Source of the DNA: Frankia sp. AgB1.9
GTDB lineage: Bacteria > Actinomycetota > Actinomycetes > Frankiales > Frankiaceae
Assembly (NCBI RefSeq): GCF_016786355.1
Contig: NZ_JADWYX010000026.1
Span: 30,513-94,512, forward strand
Direction of reading: 5' to 3'
Length of the DNA stretch: 64,000 nucleotides
The position numbers were made by a program, and so were the translations under genes. Positions 33,085 through 41,276 of this stretch are shown here, piece after piece. Under the pieces are notes generated by a model. That model was not told the DNA's origin, made no database searches, and saw only the letters and a list, made by a program, of their open reading frames with translations. Position 1 is the stretch's first letter, and each line of letters begins with the position of its first letter.

Positions 33085-33696
33085 GTGGCTGCCCGGCAAC
33101 CCCTCGATCGCCGGTCCCGCCGGTCGCGCGCGGCGATGGAAGGCGCGTTGATGAGGCTCGTCGGCGAGCGGGATCTGGCCCAGATCACGGTCTCCGACGT
33201 CACCACCCTGGCCGACGTCAACCGCACCACGTTCTACCTGCACTACAGCGACGTACACGACCTGGCCGCGAGCGCCTGCACCGCGATGTTCGACGAGATG
33301 ATCTCCGCGTCGCCGGTGCTGATGCCCGACGACTCACCCGACGAGCACCGTCTCGCCCGGGAGGCGCTGGCGGGGGTGCTCGCGCACGTCGGCGAACGCG
33401 CCGACCTCTACCGGGCACTCCTCGGCGAGGACGGAAGCGCCAGGGTCATCAACTACCTGCTCCAACGGCTCACGATTGCCGTCCACGTCAATCTCACCGA
33501 ACCTGACGCCGAAACCCACGCCAACGACCCGGCCAGCCTCCCCGACGACCCCGCCGCCGCGGTGCTGGCCGGCGCCCTCCTCGGCCTCGTGATCGACTGG
33601 CTACGCCGCGGCTGCCCGGAGACCCCCGAACAGCTCACGGCCAGCGTCTGGCCCCACCTCGCCAGGACCGCGGCGGCGGTCCTTCCCCCCAGCTAG
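33085..33696 (+). CDS. TetR/AcrR family transcriptional regulator
   Basis: 203 residues from a GTG start. The HTH is RRSRAAMEGALMRLVGERDLAQITVSDVTTLADVNRTTFYLHYSDVHDLA, with recognition helix NRTTFYLHY. The C-terminal domain with LTIAVHVNLTEPDAETHANDP and VLAGALLGLVIDWLRRGC is of the TetR_C_7-like type. The regulator is divergent from the SDR at 32166, its likely target. No strong Shine-Dalgarno site precedes the GTG. Ligand unknown. Confidence 0.84.
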   Translation: MAARQPLDRRSRRSRAAMEGALMRLVGERDLAQITVSDVTTLADVNRTTFYLHYSDVHDLAASACTAMFDEMISASPVLMPDDSPDEHRLAREALAGVLAHVGERADLYRALLGEDGSARVINYLLQRLTIAVHVNLTEPDAETHANDPASLPDDPAAAVLAGALLGLVIDWLRRGCPETPEQLTASVWPHLARTAAAVLPPS

Positions 33697-33772
33697 GTCG
33701 GAACTCGAACCCGGTGCGCGGCCGCGGACGGCGTGGGCCAACACGGCGCGATCTTTCCCCAGCGCGGAGCCG

Positions 33773-34060
33773 CTACGCGCCCGCCACGATGCGCAGGTCA
33801 CGGATGGCGCCGCCGTCGAGCGCGGCGAGGGCCTCCTGGTAGGCGGCGCTGTCGTGGGCGGCCAGGGCAGCCTCGACCGACTCGAACTCGATGAGCACCG
33901 TGCGGGTCGCCTCCCCGGCCTCGAAGGTGTGGGCGGGAAGGCCTCGGGCCAGGAACCTGCCGCCGCCGGCGCGCAGAGCCGGGCCGGCCAGCTCCACGTA
34001 CGCGGCGACCTTGCGCTCGTCGACGATTTCCTTGAACACGTTGATCCAGTAGGCGCTCAC
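33773..34060 (-). CDS. DUF1330 domain protein
   Basis: 95 residues. It begins MSAYWINVFKEIVDERKVAAYVELAGPALRAGGGRFLARG and ends in the FESVEAALAAHDSAAYQEALAAL pattern, that is A-Y-x-x-A and a short ferredoxin-like fold of the DUF1330 family. DUF1330 proteins are dimeric and of unknown function, often found beside oxidoreductases. It is divergent from the SDR at 34299, with paired palindromes between them. Confidence 0.8.
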   Translation of the reverse strand: MSAYWINVFKEIVDERKVAAYVELAGPALRAGGGRFLARGLPAHTFEAGEATRTVLIEFESVEAALAAHDSAAYQEALAALDGGAIRDLRIVAGA

Positions 34061-34212
34061 CCCGCCATCCTGCCCGTGGACGGCCGGCCGTGGGGGGCCA
34101 GGCCGTCGCGGTGCTGGTCACCGTCGCCGCGACCGTCCGCGATCGCGGGGCGGATGCCATCGTCACGCGGTCGAACGCGAGATCGCGCGTGCCCCGCATC
34201 GGAGCCAGACAC

Positions 34213-34276
34213 GCAACTAAAGGTTGCTCATGTCGGCAACGGCGGGTACGTTGATGTGCAACCACTGGTTGCACAT
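34213..34276. promoter_or_regulatory. Paired operator palindromes upstream of the SDR gene
   Basis: Site 1, GCAAC-TAAAG-GTTGC, is at 34213-34227. Site 2 is the longer ATGTGCAACC-ACT-GGTTGCACAT at 34254-34276, whose core is GCAAC-CACTG-GTTGC. Both share GCAAC-N5-GTTGC with centres 45 bases apart. They lie 22-85 bases before the SDR start, a position suited to repression by a TetR, MarR or HxlR-type protein. Confidence 0.75.
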
Positions 34277-34298
34277 GACGGACGGGGCTCGATAACTC

Positions 34299-35027
34299 AT
34301 GACGATGACCATCAAGGGCAAGGCGGTCCTGGTGACCGGCGCGAACCGCGGCCTCGGCCAGGCACTGGTCGAGGACGCGCTCCGGCGGGAGGCGGCGCGG
34401 GTGTACGCGGCCACCCGTCAGCCCATGACCCACCGCGACCCGCGCGTCACGCCACTCTTCCTGGACGTGACCGACACGGCGCAGATCCAGGCGGCCGTGA
34501 AGGTCGTCGAATCCCTCGACGTCCTCATCAACAACGCCGGCCTCTCGGTCCTCGACGACCTCGGCGATCCCGCCGCGATCGAGCAGCATCTCGCCGTCAA
34601 CCTCTTCGGCACCTACGGCGTGACCCAGGCGTTCCTGCCGCTGCTGACGCGTTCGCGGGGAGCCATCGTCAACGTCCTGTCGCTCGCGGCCCTCGCCACG
34701 GTGCCGATCACCCCGGCCTATGCGATCTCCAAGGCGGCCGCCTTCTCCCTGTCACAGTCGCTGCGCGCGCTGCTGGCCGGGCGGGTGACCGTGCACGCCG
34801 CCCTGCCCGGCCCGATCGACACCGACATGATCCGTGGCTGGGACATCCCGAAGGCCGCGCCGGAGTCCGTCGCGCGCGCCATCCTCGACGGCGTGGAGAA
34901 CGGTGACGAGGAGATCTTCCCCGATCCCATGTCGGCGGCCGTGGCCGAGGGCTGGCGCGGCGGCGCGGTCAAGGCGCTCGAACGCCAGAACGCGGCGGCC
35001 GTCCAGGCGATGTCCGTCGGAGCCTGA
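34299..35027 (+). CDS. Short-chain dehydrogenase/reductase
   Basis: 242 residues beginning MTMTIKGKAVLVTGANRGLGQALVEDALRREAARVYAATRQP; TGANRGLG is the NADP-binding turn and the Arg after beta-2 favours NADPH. The catalytic segment is VLSLAALATVPITPAYAISKAAAFSLSQSLRALLAGR with Tyr-xxx-Lys, followed by AALPGPIDTDMIRGWDIPKA. Close in style to putative quinone or oxidative-stress SDRs that are controlled by paired operators. The conserved GCAAC-N5-GTTGC sites upstream suggest an inducible promoter. Confidence 0.85.
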   Translation: MTMTIKGKAVLVTGANRGLGQALVEDALRREAARVYAATRQPMTHRDPRVTPLFLDVTDTAQIQAAVKVVESLDVLINNAGLSVLDDLGDPAAIEQHLAVNLFGTYGVTQAFLPLLTRSRGAIVNVLSLAALATVPITPAYAISKAAAFSLSQSLRALLAGRVTVHAALPGPIDTDMIRGWDIPKAAPESVARAILDGVENGDEEIFPDPMSAAVAEGWRGGAVKALERQNAAAVQAMSVGA

Positions 35028-35069
35028 TCCAAGGCGGCCGAGCGGGGTCAGCGTCCGGCCGAGGCCTCC

Positions 35070-37382
35070 TCAGCCGGAGACGATGGTGAGGATGTCGTCA
35101 AGGGGGCGGCGCAGTGACCGCGCCGTCGGTGGTCCGGCCCGGCCGACGCGGAAGAGGAACACCTCGGCCTGGTCGGGGCGCGTGTCGAAGAGCTTGCCGA
35201 ACCTGCCGCGCAGCTCACGCAGCTCGTTCTGGGTGCGGTCGGCCAGCCCCGCGCCGTGGCCCCGTTCCAGCCGGGCGAACAGGTAGGGCAGCCCAGTCAG
35301 CGGCTGGAACGAGAGGCCGTGGGCACTCGCGGTCAGCCAGGTGCGTTGGAGGGCCTGGCCGCCGCGCAGATAGCTGTGCCGCCCGGTGCCGGGGACGGTG
35401 ATGAGCCCGACCGCCGAGGCCGAGCCGACGAGCTGGCGGCCGCCGTCCTCCAGGCCGCGGCCGCCGGTGAGCCGGCCGATCGCCTCCATGATCCGCCAAT
35501 GCTGGCTCAGGCGCAGCGCGGCGCGTTCGGCGGCGTTGTACTCGAGGGTCGCCACGTCGAGGCCGTGCGGCTGGGCGCGGACCTCGTCGGGCGTCCAGCG
35601 GAAGGCGTGGCTGATGTCGTGGTGCAGGTTCTGGTCGAGCAGGGCGACCCGATCTCCGGCACCGATGAGCGCCGCCAGGTCGTCGAGATCCGCCGGCTCC
35701 CGCAGCAGCCGCAGCTGGGCGTCCACGCCGGCGCCGGCGCAGCCGGCCAGCAGCGCGGCGGCGTCGGCGTCGGCCAGCGGCACGCGTGGGTCTCGGCGGC
35801 GGTTGGTGACCCGGGCCGTCACCTGGGCCAGCAGCGGGTCCGTCTCGCCGGGGTGGCCCGGGGTGAGCCGGATGGCGGCGACGAGGCCGGGATCGGACGG
35901 GTCCGGCCAGGGCTGGACCAGCGGATCGAGGCCGAGATGGCGCGCGGCCAGCCGGACGTTCTCGATCAGCGCCCCGAAGGCCACCCAGGTGCCGCCGAGC
36001 TCGAAGTCGAGGATGGGCAGGTCCCGGCTCGGGTCGTGGCGGCATTCGAGGGTGCTATCCCGGGCCCACCAGCGCAGCGTCCAGGGCTGGTTGTTGTGGC
36101 CGGAGGGCGCCGCCGTCCCGAGCGCGGCGATCCAGCGGATGGCGGCCGGAGCGAGGTTCCGCGCGTCCTCCCGGTCCGGTTGTGGGGGAAGCGGCAACAG
36201 CCGGCGGGCCTCCGGCGCCACCTCGAAGGCCGGCGGCGGATCGACCGGCTCCCGCAGCGCGCCACGGTCGTCGGCGACGAGGTCCGCGGGGTCGACGTAG
36301 TAGCGGCCGGACGCGGTGAACTCGCCGAGCAGGATCCGCCGCGCGGCGTCGGCCACCAGGGCGCCGCCGAGCGCGACGCCGGACGCCAGCTGCGGCCAGC
36401 CGCCGATCGTCCGCTCCACCTCGGGAAGCGACACCGCCATCCTGGTGCTGATCTGGCGCTCGTCGACGATCGCGAGCACGATCGGCACCTTCTCCAGGGC
36501 CGTCATGCCACGCAGGCTCGCGGCGCTCACGTCACCGACCAGGCCGTGCAGCACGGCGCGATCCGGCTCCAGGTCGAACCGTTCGACGTCGAGCAGCCCG
36601 CGGTCGCTGGTGTCCATGACGACGGGAATGCGGTGGGCGCGGGCCCGCTCCCGGGCCAGCAGCTTCACGCCCAGGTCGTCGCATTCCTCGACGACGAGGT
36701 CGAGACGCCCGCCCCCGACGAGGTAGTCGTCCACCGTCTCGGGCTGCACGCCGTCGCGGTGCAGTTCGATCTCCAGCCACGGGTCGATCTCGAACAGCTC
36801 ACGCGCCGCCAGCACGGTCTTCTCGACCCCGAGGTCGTGGACCGCGCCGCGCAGCCGGTTCAGGTTCGACAGGCCGAGCTGGTCGAAGTCGGCGAGCCGG
36901 AACATCCCGCCGATGCCCTCCAGGGCCATCGTGATCGCGGCCATGTTCCCGACCGACAGACCGATGACGCCGATCCGCCGGGTCGCCAGGCTCGCCTGCT
37001 CCGCCGACGTGATCTTGTAACGGTTGCGGTCCGCGCGGACCTGGCGGAACTCCTCCCGCGTCAGCAGGTGCACCAGCCGGCCGCTCCAGGGGTAGAACAC
37101 CCAGGTGCCGTGCAGACGCGGATCCCGGCCGGCGAGATGCTCCTCGACGCGCCGGTCCAGCTCGGCGGCCGGCAGCCTGCGCGGGTCACGCACCGCCATC
37201 AGCTCGCGCAACTGCTCCGCGATCGTGTCGTGGACGTGCAGCACCGCTCCGGTGGCGAACAGGCGCTGAAGCTCCGCCGCCTGGCCGTCGTCCGCGAGGT
37301 CGAACAGCAGCGGCCGCCAGGAGTCGCCGTCGGCGGCCCGGTCGGGCGACTGGGCGAGAACGGCCAGGATGTCGTCCTTCAT
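35070..37382 (-). CDS. Rv1355c-family fusion: E1-like (ThiF) adenylyltransferase plus nitroreductase
   Basis: 770 residues with two domains. Residues about 130-330 are ThiF/MoeB-like: RRIGVIGLSVGNMAAITMALEGIGG is the ATP site and FRLADFDQLGLSNLNR contains the D...S-N-x-N-R motif needed for adenylation. No catalytic Cys or zinc CxxC pair is visible, so thiol transfer is doubtful. Residues about 410-750 look like an FMN nitroreductase: AALGTAAPSGHNNQPWTLRWW is its usual N-terminal FMN segment, and the C-terminal SAVGLITVPGTGRHSYLRGGQALQRTWL is also typical. The M. tuberculosis homologue Rv1355c is annotated MoeY by similarity only. Its start overlaps the stop of the preceding acyltransferase gene by four bases. 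Confidence 0.82.
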   Translation of the reverse strand: MKDDILAVLAQSPDRAADGDSWRPLLFDLADDGQAAELQRLFATGAVLHVHDTIAEQLRELMAVRDPRRLPAAELDRRVEEHLAGRDPRLHGTWVFYPWSGRLVHLLTREEFRQVRADRNRYKITSAEQASLATRRIGVIGLSVGNMAAITMALEGIGGMFRLADFDQLGLSNLNRLRGAVHDLGVEKTVLAARELFEIDPWLEIELHRDGVQPETVDDYLVGGGRLDLVVEECDDLGVKLLARERARAHRIPVVMDTSDRGLLDVERFDLEPDRAVLHGLVGDVSAASLRGMTALEKVPIVLAIVDERQISTRMAVSLPEVERTIGGWPQLASGVALGGALVADAARRILLGEFTASGRYYVDPADLVADDRGALREPVDPPPAFEVAPEARRLLPLPPQPDREDARNLAPAAIRWIAALGTAAPSGHNNQPWTLRWWARDSTLECRHDPSRDLPILDFELGGTWVAFGALIENVRLAARHLGLDPLVQPWPDPSDPGLVAAIRLTPGHPGETDPLLAQVTARVTNRRRDPRVPLADADAAALLAGCAGAGVDAQLRLLREPADLDDLAALIGAGDRVALLDQNLHHDISHAFRWTPDEVRAQPHGLDVATLEYNAAERAALRLSQHWRIMEAIGRLTGGRGLEDGGRQLVGSASAVGLITVPGTGRHSYLRGGQALQRTWLTASAHGLSFQPLTGLPYLFARLERGHGAGLADRTQNELRELRGRFGKLFDTRPDQAEVFLFRVGRAGPPTARSLRRPLDDILTIVSG

Positions 37383-38203
37383 GGCCGCCCTCCGGACCGC
37401 ACGCCGGTCACCAGGTCGCGCGGACCCTCCGTCGCGGCGTTCGCGGAGTTCCCAGCCCGGTGCAGGAGATCGCCGATCAGGACGGAGAACGCCACCACGA
37501 CGGGCTCAAGGTCCGCGCGCACCGACATCGTTTCCGCGGTGGCGACGCAGAGGGTGTCCAGAAGCTCCGGTGCCGGCCGCCGGCCGAACTCGTCCCGGAT
37601 CTGCCAGCCCACGTCCGCCACCATCCTGTCCTGGCTGCGCCCGGTTCCGACCGTGGACCAGAGCAGGCGGTGACCCGTCACCCTGCCGAGGCCGAAGGCC
37701 GCCAGGCACATCGCCGTCGCCACACCGGTCCGTCGCCAGGCGGGTGCCACGACGAGCCGGCCCGGTTCCAGCACATCCGCCGGCGCGTAGCCCCGCTCGG
37801 CGAGGAGCCGCTCGGCGAGCGCCGGGTCCCAGTCCAGCACCCGGCTGTCGGGGAGCAGCCGCACGGGGGCACCCCGCAGACAGGCGGCGATCGCGTCGTC
37901 CTCCAGCGTGCGCAGCACGAGGTGATAGCCGAGCTCGTCGTGCGGATCCGGATCGAGCAACAGTCCCTCGGACCGCCGGAAAGCCGGCCGCAGACCGTTC
38001 TCCCAGATAACCGCGCCACGGAAACGCTGGAGCGCCGGAATCCATTCGCGACCCTCGGCCACAGCCCCGACTGCCGTGCGGACTTCCAGTCGCAGACCGA
38101 GCCGAGCGAGCCCGTCCTCGATTCCGTGCTGGGTGAGGTGTTGGACGACGGCCGCGGTGCGCGGCACGCGGATCGTCTGGCCGGCATCCACCTCCAGAAT
38201 CAC
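37379..38203 (-). CDS. GNAT-like acyltransferase (possible N-acyl amino acid / autoinducer synthase-like)
   Basis: 274 residues from a GTG start, probably first gene of the operon with the E1-nitroreductase fusion. The acyl-CoA site is seen as LVVAPAWRRTGVATAMCLAAFGLG, matching GNAT motif A (V-x-P-x-x-R-x-x-G-x-A). The remaining long N-terminal region (EGLLLDPDPHDELGYHLVLRTLEDDAIAACLRGAPVRLLPDSRVLDWD) resembles the FeeM/LuxI-like acyltransferases that use acyl-ACP; that subclass is less certain. The product could be an acylated small molecule or peptide modified by the partner enzyme. Confidence 0.6.
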   Translation of the reverse strand: MILEVDAGQTIRVPRTAAVVQHLTQHGIEDGLARLGLRLEVRTAVGAVAEGREWIPALQRFRGAVIWENGLRPAFRRSEGLLLDPDPHDELGYHLVLRTLEDDAIAACLRGAPVRLLPDSRVLDWDPALAERLLAERGYAPADVLEPGRLVVAPAWRRTGVATAMCLAAFGLGRVTGHRLLWSTVGTGRSQDRMVADVGWQIRDEFGRRPAPELLDTLCVATAETMSVRADLEPVVVAFSVLIGDLLHRAGNSANAATEGPRDLVTGVRSGGRP

Positions 38204-38679
38204 AGCGATGATCCGGCCGGACGGTGCGGGATGTCGAGGCCACGGTGGCTGAAAGGCACGTCACTCTCCATGGACGGGTATCAGCGACTGGAGTACTTCG
38301 AAACGTCGACTCGCAGCACGCGACAAAATAACCGCTACTCGGATACGGACATCGACAGCATCACTACGCGCGGTAAATCGCGGTCGCACGCCGGATTGAC
38401 GACGGAAGACAATCCCATGAACCACGACGTCGGCCAGTCTGATATCCAGCCCCAGAGCCGCGTAAATCAGGACAGACAAGGGTGAATTGGCGTCACGGCC
38501 ACGAATATCAGGGAAATGCGCTGCCGACGTCCGTCGGGCCCACGCGTCCAGGCCGAGGACCGCGGTCATCCATGATCATCTGACGCCACGCCGCGCAGCA
38601 AACGCGCAGGTCAGACCCCGGGGCGGGTACGGCTCCGGACAGGCGGCCGGCGTCTCGTTTGGGTGGGTTCTCCCCTACG
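38204..38679. other. Lower-GC promoter/leader region between divergent operons
   Basis: The 476-base gap between the acyltransferase and AAA+ genes has AT-rich patches such as GACAAAATAACCG and AGGTAAATCGCG-like runs around 38320-38390. A possible 102-codon minus-strand frame at 38261-38569 lacks recognisable features and I do not annotate it as a gene. The promoters of both operons must lie here. Confidence 0.4.
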
Positions 38680-40050
38680 ATGCGGTCTGTGGTGATCACT
38701 CCTGGCGCGGAAGGCGGCGCTGACCCGCTCCTCGACAGCCTGCGGCGCGCGGTCGCGGCGATGCCAGACGATCTGCCGCTCCGGCTGCACCTCGCCGAGC
38801 AGCTGCTGCGCCAGGGCCTGCGGGACGAGTCCGTCGCCATGTGCGCCGAGGCGCTGCGGCGGGCACCGGACAACGCCCAGGCCCGGGAGCTCATGATCCA
38901 GGCCCTCACACCGACCGAGACGCTCAAGCCGACCGCACCGGCTCAGCCCTCCCCCGATGCCGGGCACAACGTGCCGGTCCGACCGGTCGACCCGACGCCC
39001 GAGCACCCGGTCGCGGGCTCCGCCGAGCCCGAGGCTCCCGCCGCTGGTCCGCCGACGCGGGGCGCCTTCGACTGGGGCGCCGCGGAACGCGATCTCGGAG
39101 ACCTCGTGCCGCCGCCCTTCGTCGGCGCCGAGCCAGCCGAGGGTTCGCCCGCGCAGCCGGGTCTCACCGACGCCTGGGAGGTGCGCGGCGTCGAGGTGAC
39201 GCTGGCGGACGTCGGCGGGATGGCGCAGGTCAAGAAGCGGCTGGAGCAGGCGTTCCTCGCGCCGATGCGCAACCCCGAGCTGCGGCGGCTCTACGGCAAG
39301 AGCCTGCGGGGCGGGCTGCTGCTGTACGGGCCGCCCGGCTGCGGGAAGACGTTCGTGGCCAGGGCCGTCGCCGGAGAGCTCGGGGCGAAGTTCCTCTCGG
39401 TCGGGCTGGCCGACGTCCTGGACATGTGGGTGGGCTCCAGCGAGCGCAACATGCACGAGCTCTTCCAGCTGGCCCGGCGGGAAGCCCCGTGCGTGCTCTT
39501 CCTCGACGAGGTGGACGCGCTGGGCCAGAAAAGGTCCCAGACCCGCCAGTCCGCGACCCGCGGCACCGTCACCCAGCTGCTCGCGGAGATGGACGGGGTC
39601 GACGGGCTCAACGAGGGCGTCTTCGTCCTCGCCGCGACGAACCACCCGTGGGACGTGGACCCGGCGCTGCGGCGCCCGGGCCGGCTGGACCGCACCCTGC
39701 TGGTCCTGCCACCGGACCAGCCCGCCCGGGAGGCGATCTTCCGGTACCACCTCTCCCAGCGCCCCGTCGCGGGCGTCGACCTGGGCCGGCTGGCGAAGGC
39801 CACCGACGGGTACTCGGGCGCCGACATCGCCCACATCTGCGAGACCGCGGTGGAGCGGGCGCTGCTGGACAGCGTCAGCACCGGTCAGGCCCGGCTGGTG
39901 GGGATGGCCGATCTCCAGGCCGCCGTCGCCGAGGTCCGTCCCTCGATGGGCCCGTGGTTCGACATCGCCCGCAACGTCGTGCTGTTCGCCGACGACGACG
40001 GCACCTACGCCGACCTGCGCGCCTACCTCAAGAAGGCCAGGCGGCTGTGA
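38680..40050 (+). CDS. AAA+ ATPase (Cdc48/FtsH-like) with N-terminal TPR segment
   Basis: 456 residues from ATG 38680 (a GTG at 38689 is possible). Residues 20-80 form a TPR-like helical pair (LPLRLHLAEQLLRQGLRDESVAMCAEALRRAPDNAQA). A disordered Pro/Ala linker follows. The ATPase core has Walker A GPPGCGKT (217-224), pore-loop-like LDMWVGSSERNMHELF, Walker B CVLFLDEVDALG (271-282), the sensor/arginine-finger region AATNHPWDVDPALRRPGRLDR and a C-domain GYSGADIAHICETAVERALL. This is the classic AAA type of Cdc48, ARC and FtsH, but no protease domain or transmembrane segment is present. It overlaps the next TPR gene by four bases, indicating a partner. Confidence 0.87.
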   Translation: MRSVVITPGAEGGADPLLDSLRRAVAAMPDDLPLRLHLAEQLLRQGLRDESVAMCAEALRRAPDNAQARELMIQALTPTETLKPTAPAQPSPDAGHNVPVRPVDPTPEHPVAGSAEPEAPAAGPPTRGAFDWGAAERDLGDLVPPPFVGAEPAEGSPAQPGLTDAWEVRGVEVTLADVGGMAQVKKRLEQAFLAPMRNPELRRLYGKSLRGGLLLYGPPGCGKTFVARAVAGELGAKFLSVGLADVLDMWVGSSERNMHELFQLARREAPCVLFLDEVDALGQKRSQTRQSATRGTVTQLLAEMDGVDGLNEGVFVLAATNHPWDVDPALRRPGRLDRTLLVLPPDQPAREAIFRYHLSQRPVAGVDLGRLAKATDGYSGADIAHICETAVERALLDSVSTGQARLVGMADLQAAVAEVRPSMGPWFDIARNVVLFADDDGTYADLRAYLKKARRL

Positions 40051-41147
40051 CCCCGGCCCAGCCCTCCGGTACGCAGCCCTCCGGCGAGGCCGCCGGTCTC
40101 GATCGGGCCACCGCCGTCGAGGCGATCGCCCACCTGCTCGACGTGGGCCGGTATGACGACGCCCGCGGCCGCGCCGCGGCGCTGCTGGGCCAGTACCCGG
40201 ACGACGGCCACGTGCTGTGCCTGCTCGCCCGCGCCCTGCTGGGCGTGGGCGACGCGGCGGGCGCGCTACAGGTGGCCCAGCGATCTGTCGCGGTCAGTCC
40301 TGACGACGAGTGGGCGCACCGGCTGGTCAGCGTCGCCTTCGACCGGCTCGGACGACCTCAGCTGGCCCGGGACGCGGCCCGGCGTGCCACCGCCCTGGCG
40401 CCGGATCTGTGGCAGGGCTGGGTCCAGCTCGCCGACACCGCCCAGGACGTGCCCTGGGGCGAGCAGGAGGCCGTCCACGCCGCGACCCAGGCGATCCGGC
40501 TGGCTCCCCAGGAGGCCTCACCGCATATCGCCTACGGCCGGATCTTCATGAAGACCAATGCCGCCCACGCACGCTTCGCCTTCGAGGAGGCGCTTCGCCG
40601 GGACCCCGGCAACGCCGCCGCCCGCAACAATCTCGCCGTCCTCGATCTGCGGACCAGCAAGTTCCGCAAGGCCGGCGAAGGCCTGATCCAGGCCGCCGCC
40701 GCGGACCCTCGGAACACGGTCGCCCAGCACAACCTGCGCCTGGCCGTGTACGCCATCGTCGGGCGGGCCTGCCTCGCCGTCGTCGTCTTCACCGTCGTGC
40801 TCGCCAGGCCCCTGCTCCTGCTCGGCGACGCCACGGGCCGGCTGCCGGTCCCCTTCACGATCATCTGGATCGTCGGCGAGGCGGTCGGGCTGGGCTTCCT
40901 GGTCTGGTGGCTGCGCCGGCTCACCCCGCCGCTGCGGCGCCACCTCTGGTATCTCATCGGGCGCGACCCGATGCTCCGGGTCCTCGTCGCCAGTCTCGCC
41001 GTCGTGGGCCTGCTCGGTACCGTCGGCGTCCTGGCCTGGGGGCCTGTCGGGCTGGCCAGCCGGATCCTCACGGTGCTCGTCGTCGTCGCGGTCCGCGTCC
41101 TCACGGGGATCGCCTCTCGCCGGCTGCGTCGCGGGCGCGCCGGCTGA
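40047..41147 (+). CDS. TPR membrane protein, partner of the AAA+ ATPase
   Basis: 366 residues from the GTG that overlaps the AAA+ stop (GTGA). Residues about 20-230 carry TPR-type helix pairs: AIAHLLDVGRYDDARGRAAALLGQYPDDGHVLCLLARALLGVGD, then PDDEWAHRLVSVAFDRLGRPQLARDAARRATALAPDLWQGWVQLADTA. The C-terminal third has three to four membrane helices (VGRACLAVVVFTVVLARPLLL, FTIIWIVGEAVGLGFLVWWL, VLVASLAVVGLLGTVGVLAW) and a basic tail. It may anchor the ATPase at the membrane or collect its substrates; this is inference from coupling. Confidence 0.78.
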   Translation: MTPAQPSGTQPSGEAAGLDRATAVEAIAHLLDVGRYDDARGRAAALLGQYPDDGHVLCLLARALLGVGDAAGALQVAQRSVAVSPDDEWAHRLVSVAFDRLGRPQLARDAARRATALAPDLWQGWVQLADTAQDVPWGEQEAVHAATQAIRLAPQEASPHIAYGRIFMKTNAAHARFAFEEALRRDPGNAAARNNLAVLDLRTSKFRKAGEGLIQAAAADPRNTVAQHNLRLAVYAIVGRACLAVVVFTVVLARPLLLLGDATGRLPVPFTIIWIVGEAVGLGFLVWWLRRLTPPLRRHLWYLIGRDPMLRVLVASLAVVGLLGTVGVLAWGPVGLASRILTVLVVVAVRVLTGIASRRLRRGRAG

Positions 41148-41276
41148 GCGTCGTCGCCACGGGTCGGGGCTGAATCCGTCGGCCATCAGCCGGCCGAATC
41201 CCAGGGAGCCGTCCGGACCGCGAAAGGCCAGGACGATTTCACCTCCAGGCCGGAACGCCTGCGGGAGAATGCCGCC

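Noticed and set aside
38261..38569. 102-codon minus-strand frame in the intergenic region
   Set aside because: No ribosome site, no motif and lower-GC DNA typical of a promoter.
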